From positions 14,976,635-15,040,634 of the forward strand of contig CM034605.1 in the NCBI GenBank assembly GCA_020091685.1: a stretch of DNA of 64,000 nucleotides. Reading direction: 5' to 3'. The DNA comes from Lutjanus erythropterus (taxonomy: Eukaryota > Chordata > Actinopteri > Lutjaniformes > Lutjanidae). The notes below the pieces were generated by a model. That model ran no database searches. It had not been told where the DNA came from and was given only the letters and a program-made list of their open reading frames with translations. The position numbers and the translations under genes were made by a program. Of this stretch, positions 11,205 to 23,100 are shown piece after piece. The first letter of the stretch is position 1. Each line of letters starts with the position of its first letter.

Positions 11205-12833
11205 ATGAAGGGGGAACTCTCTGTCAACATGGTAATATGTTTATCTCTATCTGACCTAAATATGCTTTGATCATGCAGATTTTTTATTGATTATTTCCTT
11301 TTGTCTCTGGATTATTAGGTAACAACCACAATGGGCTCACTGAGATCAGCTGGACTGTCTCTTCTTCTGTTGTCTTTTCTTCTTTACGTTGCTGATTCTT
11401 ACCCCAACACTGACTTATCAAACAGTAAGATTTGTTTATAATATTAAGTAATTACCACTCACTCTAATTAATTAATTAATTAATTAAATGTAATGTAAGT
11501 ACACAAACCAAGGATTTCCTTCAGTAAATTAGCACCATCTGCTTTTCTTTATCTCTATTTACAGAGATTGTACACTGTGCCTTTAATCTCAGGTCTCAGA
11601 TGTTACTGGCACTATATCACAAGCTGTCCATGATCAATAGTGTCTGATTCTCTTTCTGCAGTGGGCTGTGAGGAGTGCACACTGAGAAGGAACAATATTT
11701 TCTCCAGGGATCATCCAGTCTATCAGTGCAGGGGCTGCTGCTTCTCCAGAGCGTACCCAACACCTCTCAAGGTCCTGATGACGATGACAATCCCCAAGAA
11801 CATCACCTCGGAGGCATCGTGCTGTGTCGCGAAGCACAGCTACGAGGTAAAAAAGAAAACGGACGTGTCAGGCAAACTTTTCTTTAAATACTGTGAATGT
11901 TTACTGACTACACTGTAGAGGTTACTGGTGATGTCCTGATAACCTAAAGACCCACATCCCTGTTTTAAATTTAGCCAGGCTCTCTTGCTGCATCTCCTTC
12001 TCTCTCCCCAAAAAGTCGTATCTGTCACTACTATTGCTATCAGCGAAGGCTAAAATGAAAAAAAGATCTGTCAAGAAAACAACAAAACAAAGATAGAAAC
12101 AAAGATAGAAATGAGTCTTGAGGAAATTGGTTGTATTGGTGGGAAACCTCCCCATATCTGCAGATAAAATGCTACACTAGTCTAGAATATTGATATTATG
12201 ATTTTAGTTTAGATTGTATTTTATTGCGGAAGAGTATTAAACATAAAGATTTTTTTTTTTTTTTTTTAGTTTTTTGCATTTTTAATTTTGACCTTTTAAG
12301 TTCAAATGTTAAGAAGAAAATGTAAAGGTAAAGAATAAAATTCAACTTTAAGTATTAGTGCCAGGCATCAGAAGAAAATAAATCAGATGAGGAAGATTTT
12401 TATGTCATATTTTGAGTTGAAATGTTAAGAAAACAATTTAAATGTTGAGAATAAAGCTGAACTTCTGTGGAAGCCAAGAGTGGCTGCGCATGCAAATATT
12501 CTTTAATGTCGTTATCTCAAGATGACAAGTTAATTACTTCAATATCTCAAGATAACAAAGCTTTCATGTACAGCTGTTCTCGGCTTCTGTAGAGGACTTG
12601 ATTTGAGTAACTCTGAAGCCTTGTATCTACTTCAGCTGGACTTTTGAAAGCATCTGCTAAAACAAGAATTTGATCATACATACTTGCTGCTGCAGATTGA
12701 TGCGACTTTGTAAATTTTCACTCTTTTCTTTCTTCCTCCTCATCTCTTCCTCTTCCAGATCGAAGTGGCCGGCATACGGGTGCGAAACCACACAGACTGC
12801 CACTGCAGCACCTGCTATTTTCATAAGATATGA
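11205..12833 (+). CDS. cga: cga, pituitary glycoprotein hormone alpha subunit
   Basis: This is the common alpha subunit that pairs with FSH, LH and TSH beta chains; it is secreted. Exons: 11205-11231, 11319-11424, 11662-11846, 12759-12833 (stop TGA). All introns are GT-AG and in frame. From ATG 11331 the product is 117 residues: signal peptide [20 protein letters not shown], then [16 protein letters not shown], ten cysteines of the cystine knot, N-glycosylation sites NIT and NHT, and C-terminus [11 protein letters not shown]. The usual fish start is MGS at 11331. An ATG at 11205 in exon 1 is in frame through the splice and would add 13 residues ([13 protein letters not shown]). Odd points are CRGCC where the family has CMGCC, and VLMTM in the following loop. 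Intron 2 holds a short (TTAA)n run at about 11465-11487. Poly(A) signal is at 13041. Confidence 0.95.
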
Positions 12834-13040
12834 CAGATGGGAAATGGAGCTCATTCTGCAGAACTCGGCTTGGCAACAAATGGTGTTTCTTTTAATATGC
12901 AGGAGCGCTTCTGTGTTTTAAATTGTATGGTATTGGTGTTGCCAGATAATATTTTTGTAGCCGTTCTGTGTCTGTGATGTATAATTAGCCTACATTTTTG
13001 CATTGATAGATGTATATGATTAATTGTAGATTGAAAAGCA

Positions 13041-13046
13041 ATTAAA
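13041..13046 (+). terminator. cga: cga poly(A) signal
   Basis: ATTAAA lies 208 bp after the cga stop codon and is the first plausible polyadenylation hexamer in the 3' untranslated region. Confidence 0.5.
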
Positions 13047-13059
13047 ATGTGCACCCACA

Positions 13060-14655
13060 TGTTGCATTTTCATGAGTGTGTCTTACGTTGATATGCATGG
13101 GTTTTTGTCGTGTGTGTTGGCAAGTTGTTTTGGACACGTGTCTTTTAATGCAGAGGTTCTGAGTTTTTTCTCAAGCAAGGACCACTTACCAGATCTTAAA
13201 TATACTGGAGCCATCTTCATGTGTCATTTGGATTACAGAGAGCTGGTTTCCACCATTAATGTGTAATGTGTGATGTGTGGGTGAAACATGTTTGACTGGC
13301 TGAAAAGTCAAATAGAGCTGAGCTGTGAAGCACTGGACTGCAAAAAACATATATTGTGATAATTTATATATATGAACCTGGAAACTGAGTGTCGCAGACC
13401 CCTATTTGAGAGCCACCGTGTTAATATAATGTAAGAAATAGTTAACATAAGTGAAAATGTATTTTTTTCATTCGATTACTGCCTTAACAAAATTGATTCT
13501 CCAATCAAAATTGGAAGAATTTAAACTGAAGCCTCGTCAACTCCACGACATCTGAGAAAACTCCATCTACTGATGGAGATTGTGTAATATAATGAAAAAC
13601 CAGAACAACTCCAGAACTGAACATATAATATAAATGCTTATAAACTGCATATTTCTAACGTGTGTAGATTGTAATTTTAAGAAATGTAGGTTAAGCCCCT
13701 CTCTTTGTTTGTGGAAATGAATTTAACCTCATTTTGAGGGTTGTATGAAACTTTAAGATGTAAACCGGAGTGCACATCATACTGCAGTATGTACAGTAAT
13801 ATTTTTATTTTCGATATTTTATGCTCTTCCTGAGGGATATAACAATAACAAAAGCTCAAGGTATGATAATATCATGATAAAGAGCCCACAATATGATATT
13901 TATTGCAGTGTTACAAAACAGAAAAATTTAAATTTGAAAAAATGTAATTTATTAAATGATAAATCTGATGTGTTCAGCATTTTTTTTGTTCTTATAAAAT
14001 GTGTTTCTGCTTTCCTTCTTTAATAACATAAAATAAATCTAGCCAACTGTGACCAAAGCATGTGTAAAAATGGGCATTTTAAATGGGTTATGGTTATAGC
14101 AATGAATATTTGAATTATATATGTGCAGTTGCAAAACAAAAACAATACAGCAGTCAGTAGCAATTTTGTAAAATAAAATAAAAAATAATAACCATGTCAT
14201 GCCATCACAGTAAAAGGCATCACCGTCTGGTATTTTTATTGTGATATTGTGATATTAAATATATTGTTGCACCCTTACTCTTCACAATTGAAGAACGTAA
14301 TCATAAAAGTTTTTCACCACTTATAGAGTAACATGCCAAGTTACATGTTTTCATTTATGTAAGATAAATCAACTGTCTGACCGGCTGAAATGTCTCTGAC
14401 CAAGTCACACTGAATCAGGGCTGTTGTTAGAGCGAACCCTGGTGGGTACTCTGACCACTGTGGAGGAACAACAAAGACAAGACTGTATTGCACTGGGGAT
14501 ACTGGGGGTTAATTAAAACTTTTATGACAATATTACAGATTTACAAAACATATATGCTAGGCTAGTTTTCCTGTCAGTACCCCTGACCAAAGCACTGGCT
14601 TACAACTGGAGTTTGTCTCCAGGCACTGCACAACAACTGGCTTCTGCTCCTAATA
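13060..14655. other. Intergenic DNA 3' of cga
   Basis: AT-rich spacer without a recognised gene. Part of it (about 13860-14278) looks like a hAT-type fragment: its right end reads attgttgcaccctta, and the preceding text (cagtaaaaggcatcacc..., repeated gtgatatt) matches a fish repeat family I recall. No left terminus was found. Confidence 0.5.
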
Positions 14656-16050
14656 CAAACCCCAAAAGTTCCAAAAAAAGTTGTGATACTGAGTAAAACG
14701 CAATTAAAAATGGAGTGCAATGACGTGCAAATCCTTTTTGAACTGCATTCAGTTGAAAACAGTACAAAGACAAGATATGTAATGTTCAAACTGATGAACT
14801 TTATTGTTTTTGTGAATATATAGATGCCTGCAGCCTGTTCCAAAAAAGTTGGGATAGCGGCAACAAAAGACTGGGAAAGTTGTTGGACGCTCAAGAAAAC
14901 AGGTGTTAGGAATGTTCAAAAGATAAACAGGTTAATTAATAACGGGTGACAGTATCATGACTGGATATGAAAGGGGCATCCTTGGAAGGTTCAGTCGTTC
15001 AGAATCAGTGATGGGTTGTGGTCCACCACTTTGTGAAAACTGTGTTTCTTAACACTAAAGTGCAAGACATTCAGGGATTTTACCGTCTACAATCATTAAA
15101 GGAGTCAGACAAGCCTGTGACCTTTGACCCCTCAGCCAACACTGCATTAAAAACTTACATAATTGTATAAAGGATTCTAAATGGGTTCGAAAACACTTTG
15201 GAAAACAGTTTGTTGCTGTATACACAAATGCAAGTTAAGATTCTATCATGAAAAAGTCAAGACATATATCAACAACAATAAGAAATGCTGCAGACTTCTC
15301 AGGGCCTGAGCTCATCTGAGATGGACTGACAGAAAGTGGAAAAGTGTTCTGTGGCCTGGCCAGTCAAAATTTCAAATTGTTTTTTTTAAATCAGGGATGC
15401 TAAATCAGGCTAAAGAGGAAAAGGACCATCCAGATTGTTTAACAGTGCAAAGTTCAAAACTCAGCATTTGTGATGGTATTGGCAGCTTGCACATCTGTGA
15501 AAGATTTGGAGCAACATCTGGATTTGGAGCAACATCTGATGTCATCCAGACAATGTCCTTTTCAGGGACATACCTGCTTATTTCTCCAAGACAATGCCAA
15601 GACACATTCTGCATGTTTTAAAACAGCATGGCTTCATACCAAAAGAGTGACCTCTTTCCAACTGAAAATGTGTGGTGCCTTGTGAAGCACATAATACGGC
15701 AACAGAGACCCTGGACTGTGGGCAACTGAAGCCATATATCAAATAAGAATCACTACAACAAAAACTTCAACAGTTAGGTGGGAGATATATGCTATTTATT
15801 TAACCATGCGTTCACATTTCACTCTGAATGTATGCAAAAACGTAATAGTTCTCAAAACACTTACTGAGTATTGTTAAAAGCAAAGGTGATTTATTACATC
15901 CCAACTTTTTTGGAACATGTTGCAAGCATCAACTTCATGAGTGCATATTTATAAAAACAGTAAAAATAATCACTTTGAACACTAAATATCTTGTGTTTGT
16001 AAGAAAAAAATGAAATCACATTAAAGATATGTTTCGTAAAATGGGGATTA
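14656..16050 (+). mobile_element. Tc1-like DNA transposon, degraded near-full-length copy
   Basis: The left terminus (aaaccccaaaagttcc after a TA) and inner repeat (ttccaaaaaagttggga, 14839-14855) match a widespread fish Tc1/mariner element. The matching inner repeat on the right is cccaacttttttggaaca near 15901. Between them are transposase landmarks: gagctcatctgagatggact (15309), gaggaaaaggaccatcc (15416), cttgcacatctgtgaa (15487) and gacaatgccaagacacattc (15591). Transposase reading frames are shattered by many stops, frameshifts and small deletions, so the copy is dead. The right terminal repeat is barely recognisable near 16040-16050. Confidence 0.82.
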
Positions 16051-16966
16051 CTAGCAGGACAACAATTTTAAAATACATTTTAAAATAAAGAAAAAAGATT
16101 CTACTGTTACTACTACAAACAGTTAATACTGTCAATAACATGTAATAGACACATCATTAACAACATTAGGCTGCTGTTTCGAAATCAAAGAATAATTGGA
16201 GCATATAACATGGTAAAGCAATAAAGCTGAACATTTGTTAAACATTGTTTAGCAAACATTTTTTAACTACAAATAAAGAGAGCTATTGTGCCGTTTAAGG
16301 AAAATAAAAAATAAAATATAATCTGTCACACTGTAAATGAACAATGTTTTAAATGTTTAGAGCTCCCCCTAAAGGTCTCAAAGTACACAGGGGAGCTTGT
16401 GTCCTTGTCAGGGGACCCGAGCTCCCCTTAGCTCCCCCATAATTCAAACAATGATGGTGACCACAGTGGTGTGTGGGTGGAAACACAAGCCTGACACAAC
16501 AACAGGTTTATTGGCAGTTTACTTAGCAAAGTACATTCAAATGCTCAAATTACTGCTCTTAAACTAAACATGCATTTGCACACAACAAAAGAGGGAATAG
16601 TTGGACAAAAAAATGTATAAACCCACATAGTAATCAAGTTACATTACTTTATTATTGTGATACTTGGATTAGGTTACAGATGGCTTTTTTAAAGGTAATG
16701 TAACTGTATTAGGATACATTTTAAAAGTAACCCTCATAACCCTGGTTGTTGGCCTACTGATGCTCACTGCCTGGAGGTCAGGGCTGACCTGCAGTGTCTG
16801 TCTGTGCATGGATGGTATGAAGCCATGGTGCGTTTAGGGGACGTCCAGTCATCCTGATATTAGCTCATGAGCACACACTTCACGTCCAGCCTGTGTGTGT
16901 GTGTGTGTGTGTGTGCGGAGATTGCGATTTTGTGTCACTGTAAGGTCATGGATGCTTTGTTGACAT

Positions 16967-17006
<40 letters not shown>

Positions 17007-17147
17007 GTGGGGCACACGGTGTGCTGCTGGCTCTCTCTCCCTCTCTCTCTGTCTCTCTCTCCTCTCCCTTCCCCCCTCCCCAGCGTGCGCGTGCGTGTGC
17101 GGCTCTGGCAGCGTAACATCTGTGCGTACGCGGTCGTGATTGTTGTG
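16051..17147. other. Spacer and 5' flank of znf292 with microsatellites
   Basis: No gene is seen. The stretch contains (TG)n runs at 16891-16916 and 16969-17008 and a CT-rich run at about 17030-17062, all within 260 bp of the znf292 start codon and therefore in its promoter or 5' untranslated region. Upstream sequence is ordinary AT-rich spacer. Confidence 0.6.
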
Positions 17148-17157
17148 AAGATGGCGG
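17148..17157 (+). promoter_or_regulatory. znf292: YY1-type motif spanning the znf292 start codon
   Basis: AAGATGGCGG fits the YY1 consensus and contains the znf292 initiator ATG. Such placement is common in TATA-less vertebrate promoters and suggests a transcription start a short way upstream. Confidence 0.5.
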
Positions 17158-20100
17158 AGGGGGAGACAGAGAAGGAATATGACACACGGAAAGCCATCGA
17201 GGAGCTCCGAGAGCGCTTCCAGGGTCTGACCACAGCTTTGAAGGAGAGCTCGGAGACTCCGCCGGAGGCCTCGCTGCATTTCTGCCAGGAGTTTTGTCAG
17301 GTTAGCGCGCTGTGCTGCTGCTCATCCCGGCTGGGCAGCAGCCTGCAGCCCCTCTGGCTTCTTCCTGGCCGAGGATGCGCGTCTACGTCTGCTGCTACAA
17401 CAATGTAGCTAAGAGGCTAGCTGCCGAGCTAGCTGCCTGCGCTTCAAGATGGGGAAAAAACCTCTTGCGTGGTTTTCAGCCTCTCTCTCATTGATGTTTG
17501 CGTGTGGTTTGAACTTATGTGCAAAGTGTGACTCTCCACGCGTTGAGAAGTCAAACAGTGTGTGTGCACTGTGCGCGTATTACTCGTATTTTCCAGGCCA
17601 GAGAGCTAACAGCAGATGGATGTTGCTAGCTGGTATGCAGGGTCCCCCTGTCCTGTGCAGTGGTCATGCTGTGCAAAAAATGGGTAGCTACGTTAGCGAG
17701 ATTTTACGGGGCGATTGCATTGATTTGCACTAAATTATATGCTTATATCCCACACAGAAAACCCTATTCACGCGTTATAACAGTGCATCTCTATGCTTGT
17801 TTAAGTTTTAGCTAAAAAAAGGGGGCTACTTTTGTGAAGCTGCTTTTTTTTTATCGTACGGAGAGATCAATGATTTTTCCAAGGTGCTGCTAGCCCAGGC
17901 CTTGTGCACTAATTAATCCAGCTAACCACATCAGCGGAGATGTTTATTACAGTCATATAACCTCGCCATCATAAGATGTTAAACTGATGTTAATGTTACA
18001 GCAGCCGATCAGCCTGCAGCTGGCTGTGAGACACAGTGATTTAAAAAGGGAAAGTGTGGCAGTGGTCTGGTCACTGACTCCATTACACATCCTCCTCCTC
18101 ATTAATTTACCCTGACCACGTAAATACCAGGCGAAGGTCTGCGTTTACCTGATATCTCTCTGATATACTGCAAGGATTACAGCTATTGCACCAAAATAAT
18201 GCGAGATTATTAGTTTGTGTTAGTCCCGCATTAACAGGCAGGGAGGAATTCATTCAAAGTAGAAGTTATGTGAGGGAAAAAAAGGGGGCGAGCCTCCGAC
18301 TGTATGCTGTAACCTTAGTTGTGTGCAGTGAAGTCATGATGGAGATTTATCTCGTAAGAGTACAATAACAAAGTCATTCAGTGTGAAATGGATCTGCATG
18401 GATATTGTGTGCCAGAGAAGTGGAGGGACTTTTTAGAGTTTGAGCTGAGTGAAAGAAAAAAAGGGGAGGATAAAAAGAAGAGCCTTTTTTTTCGCAGAGC
18501 TAACAAAACTTTGGTGCTTTGTTTAGTGTCCACATTTTGATTTAATTATGCTCTGTATTTAGTAACAGTAAATACTGATTTAATTAGTTTTTCACCCTTG
18601 ATGGTTTGCGAGAGTATGGCTGAGGCTTTTTTTTAAAAAACGAAGTGATCCTTAAAGCTATAAGTTTTACTATTTACATCGATACTTAATCTCTGTATCC
18701 AACCCTAGTACAGCTTAGTCCAGAGGAATTACATCTTTTTTAAACTCACTGAACATTAGGAATGTTTCATGATAAACCTCTGTAAAATTCCAGATGACCG
18801 TTTTATCATATTACTGTTTCAACTTTTAATTACCATTAAAATAGTGTTCAATTGTCAGGCACAACAGCAACGTGGGGGGGTTGCATCAGTGAAAACATTA
18901 ACATTATCAAGGGCATGATGCCATTTCACATCATTGAAGTTTTCAATTTATAAGTTGGTGAAATGATTTCAGTGTGTCCATCAGTACTTTTTGAACATTT
19001 TAACAATACTTTGGTCACTATACTCATGACACGACATTTTCTTTTTTTTCCCCAGTTTTAAAGGTTTTATTTTGATACTGTCAGCCTCCACGATTATGAG
19101 TCCTACATTTTGTCTTTTTCTACTTGCTTGGCTCATTTATATACTGTTAAAGGGACATAGTGAATCATAATTTGCCTGTATGTAATTACACCTACACAGC
19201 TGTTTTGGTACACTAAGCTAAAGAGAGTGTAAATAAATAGGACAAATGAGCAAAATAGGGCTTAAACCGAATTTTCCGTTCTTGATTAATACGTCAGCTA
19301 GTTTTGAGTCTATAGAATATAAAAAATAGTGAAAAACAATTTCCCAGTGTCAAATTAGTGGTTTTACCCAGACAGTTGCACAACACCCCACTGAATTTCA
19401 ATTTACGATGATATAAAAGAGAGAAAAGTAGCAAATCCTCACATCTGAAAAGCAGGAAATAGAGAATATCCAGCATTTTTGCTGCTGAATTAATGACGTT
19501 AGATTAATTGTTGTAGTTCTAAATAAAGGTATTAGAGGTTTATACATGTTGTGTTTGTTTTTACACTTGTCCACACCAGCCAGTCATTCTTCAGCATCAG
19601 CTTTAGTTGAATTTCTACTACTACTTGATAAAGGATGTCTATTCATTCATATTGTAACTTTAGTATTTTTCTGTCTTCCAGGTCCTTGTGGAACATGCTG
19701 GCCGTTGGAAAACTGACGAGGATCCACTGCCTTTGTTGGAGGTCTACACTGTGGCCATCCTCAGCTTTGCTAAGGCTGCCTCCTGTCTCTCCTCCGAATG
19801 TGAAAACGTGCCACTCCTACTTGAAAAGTTAGCACTGTGAGTAGGAACTCTGACACAGTTGTCACTCCAAAGAAATGTCTCAAACCCCTGTATTATTTTT
19901 TCATTATTCTTTCACAGGGTTTCCGTAGTCTGAAATCCAGTAATCTGAATTTTAGGGCTCAGGTTGTCTTGGATAAAATTTTGACAGATTTTTAAAAAAA
20001 TGATTACTTCTGAACAAGACTATATCTCCTATGGGCTAATAGTAGCTAAAAAACTTGCACTTTAAATTCTGGAAAAAAATCCTCCATTGAAGCTGTACAT

Positions 20101-23100
20101 CGTAGAACTAACTAATACATGATACCTCGAGAGGATGAGGTTTATCCTGAATGACTGACTAAAGCAATTTAAAAAAAATATGGTCACCATTTATTTCTTT
20201 TCTTGAACAGTACTACTATGTAATTAGAGGGTGAACGGGTGATTAGTCAAGTATTACCCCCCTTTTTTCAATTTCCTTTAGGGTTGTTATCGGAAAATGC
20301 CTCTGGTACTGCCTAAAATTATGGTGTTGTCGAGTACACAAGTCTATGCACCGATCCAATACCACGTAATCTATTAAACCTGAAACAGGACCCTGCAACT
20401 TCCCAGCAGCATCCACTGCACCTTTTTCCTTATTGTAATGCATCGATATTGGATCAGTACTCAGTTTTAGCAGATATGCAAACTTAAGGTATCAATATCG
20501 GTATTAGGAAGGAAAAAAAGGGACATCCCTAGTTTACTTTTTCCTTTCTTTTCCTTTTCTTTCCCTCTTATTTTATGTTGTTTGTGAAATATTGTGAAAA
20601 AAAAAAAAGAAGTAGTTTCCTGTTCTGTAGAAACATGAAACTTTTTGCACAAATGCGTCCAATAAAAATATTTGAAACATTAGTTTGCTTTGCAGCTGCA
20701 GTTTTGTAATTGGCTGACAGTGATCTCTTTAGATATTACATGAAATATGCACAATATTTGACAATAAGAATAAAACAAAACACATCCAAATCCCAAAGGA
20801 AATTTAAGTATGAAAAGTCTGCAAACAGTATTCAGCTATTCGCACAATGTGCTGTTGAAGTAGTTGTGGAGGCAAAGTCCTTGAGGCTGTAATACAGAAT
20901 AGAAATGTAGGCTACCTCTTGGGGAGTTTGACATATTTGGGATGAGCTACAGAGTTTACTGTGCACACGGAGGTGCAGTGCATACACAACATGAAGGCAG
21001 TCAGAGGCGGCTATTAATAATGTGAAGGATGCAACTGAATTAATTATTGATTGCAATTACTTATCTGGCTACTCTGGGTGTTTTTGTAACATGAAAACAA
21101 CAGTGTCTGTTCAATAACACTTATACCTATTTTGATCCATGCAACTTAAGTGTCTCACTGCTACTGATTTACACCCCCATATCCTGTTTGTCATCTTTAT
21201 TATATTTACAAAATGCCACTCTGACTTTGTGAATAAAGTGTGTGTGTGCACATCCTTGACCTAAATATGATGTTAACAAACAGCTTTGTTGGATTTGCAG
21301 GAGCTGTGCGGAGCTGCTGCTCTTACTGCCCCAGCATGTCCCTGGTGCCTTATGGGAGGAGTTTCAGTCCTCCATGAAGGTCAGTATCCTCGGGGCTGTT
21401 AGAAGACTTTCTCTGAGGCTTATCTTCGTACCGATAAGGAATGAAATGTTGTTTAGTAATTAGAATGTGTTTGGTTTGGCTCATCATCGAACAGTTATAA
21501 AAACAAATGGGCCGAACGTTTGGATCTGTGGTTTTATTTTGTGAAACGTTCTGCTCGGGGCTGCTTTTGACAAAATGTCAACAGTTGAATGGTGACAGAA
21601 ATTCACTACAGTAACACTGTAATAACAATTGCTTTAGTCTCTAGACTGTCTAACATTTACAGTGTGACTCACCAAGGTTTTATTTACTACATATTTATTT
21701 ATCTTCTGTTGCAGTTGGCACACAGCCTTTTGCAAGAAAGTGGGAGCACACAGCTCTGCCTGCTCTCAGTCCTGGCGCAGCAGGAGGGCGTCTGGTCAAA
21801 CACCACACTAAGCAGCATCCTGTCCAATCAAAACCCTCAAACTGAGCAAGGTTAGTTCTGCTAACAATTTTTTTTTTTTTTTAACTTTTTTGATGGCTTT
21901 ATTTTATTTTTGCAATAAAACAAGCAAACACACAATATACATAAAACACCTTGTACCATAAACAAATCAACAAAAAAAGACAGGAGATTTATATACAGAA
22001 CTCACCAGAACAATCCAAAACTGCCGGTCATCAACAAAATTGGCAAAACTCGAAAACTCAAAACGTTAGAGAGAACCTAATCTATTGAAGTTATACGTCT
22101 AATGGTTTATATTGGCTATGCCATGTTATATAGTGTGCTAAGTCTACTTACAGTCAAGTGACACACTTTGAAACATGAAACCTTTTAATTTGTCATCCCT
22201 ATCTACAGTTTTATCAGGAAACATTTTGTTGTTTATAGTAGAATAATGTCTGATTTAATGTGTTGAAGAAGTGAAATGGTCATTTTGTTTGTAATTTATC
22301 ACAGTTGTAGGGTGTTGAAAAAGCTCGAAAATGCACCTTGAAAAAGGTTAGGCGTCTTGTATTCAGGATAGGGCAGAGTTTGCACAGAATAAAGATACAA
22401 TGAAGCAGCAGCTCTCATAAGTTGTGCAGTTAGGTTTCATCAAGCGATGCCAAAAATGGCTTCCACACCTTCTGGAAATAGTTTTGTGAATTCCATTTGT
22501 TAAAACAAATCTGTTCCTTCTCAGTAATAGAAAGCATTTCATTGAGCCACCTCAATAAACCACCGTTGAAACACAGGGACACAAGAAATTATAATTGTTT
22601 AATGTGTGCATTATACTTGTCTCTCATCTGCCGTTTCTTATTGTTTCTCTGTCTTTCCCTTTTTTTCTTTTTTTTAAACTATTTGTTTCTTAGTTCACGA
22701 GTTTCTTGAGATGGAAGGTCCCACGCTTCTGAACATGAGAATAAAGCACCTCATCAAAGTGGACAGTGTTGACAAAGCTGCTGTCCTGGCAAAGCTGTGC
22801 TCAGAGTATCCGGGATATGAAGGAAAAGGAAACTTTAAACAAACCTACTTGGTTTGCATCTGCATGGGAAAAAGTCAGGAGCAGCTAATGGAAGAGGTAA
22901 GAAATGACACACAAAGTCATTACATTTAAGACTTGATCAAGTACTGCATCAAAGTTATATGTCTAAAACAGCAAGCAGAAAATTGAGGAAATAAGTTTGA
23001 AGGTTTTTTGTATAAAGCAAATGACTAAAAATGGACTGATATTTTTCAAAAATAAATTGAAATTGAATTTGGTAACAAACAGGGGTGCAATGTAGCCATA

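Noticed and set aside
16867-17408. Overlapping long frames on both strands around the znf292 start
   Set aside because: They are low-complexity products of GT/CT microsatellites and of reading through the exon 1 donor.
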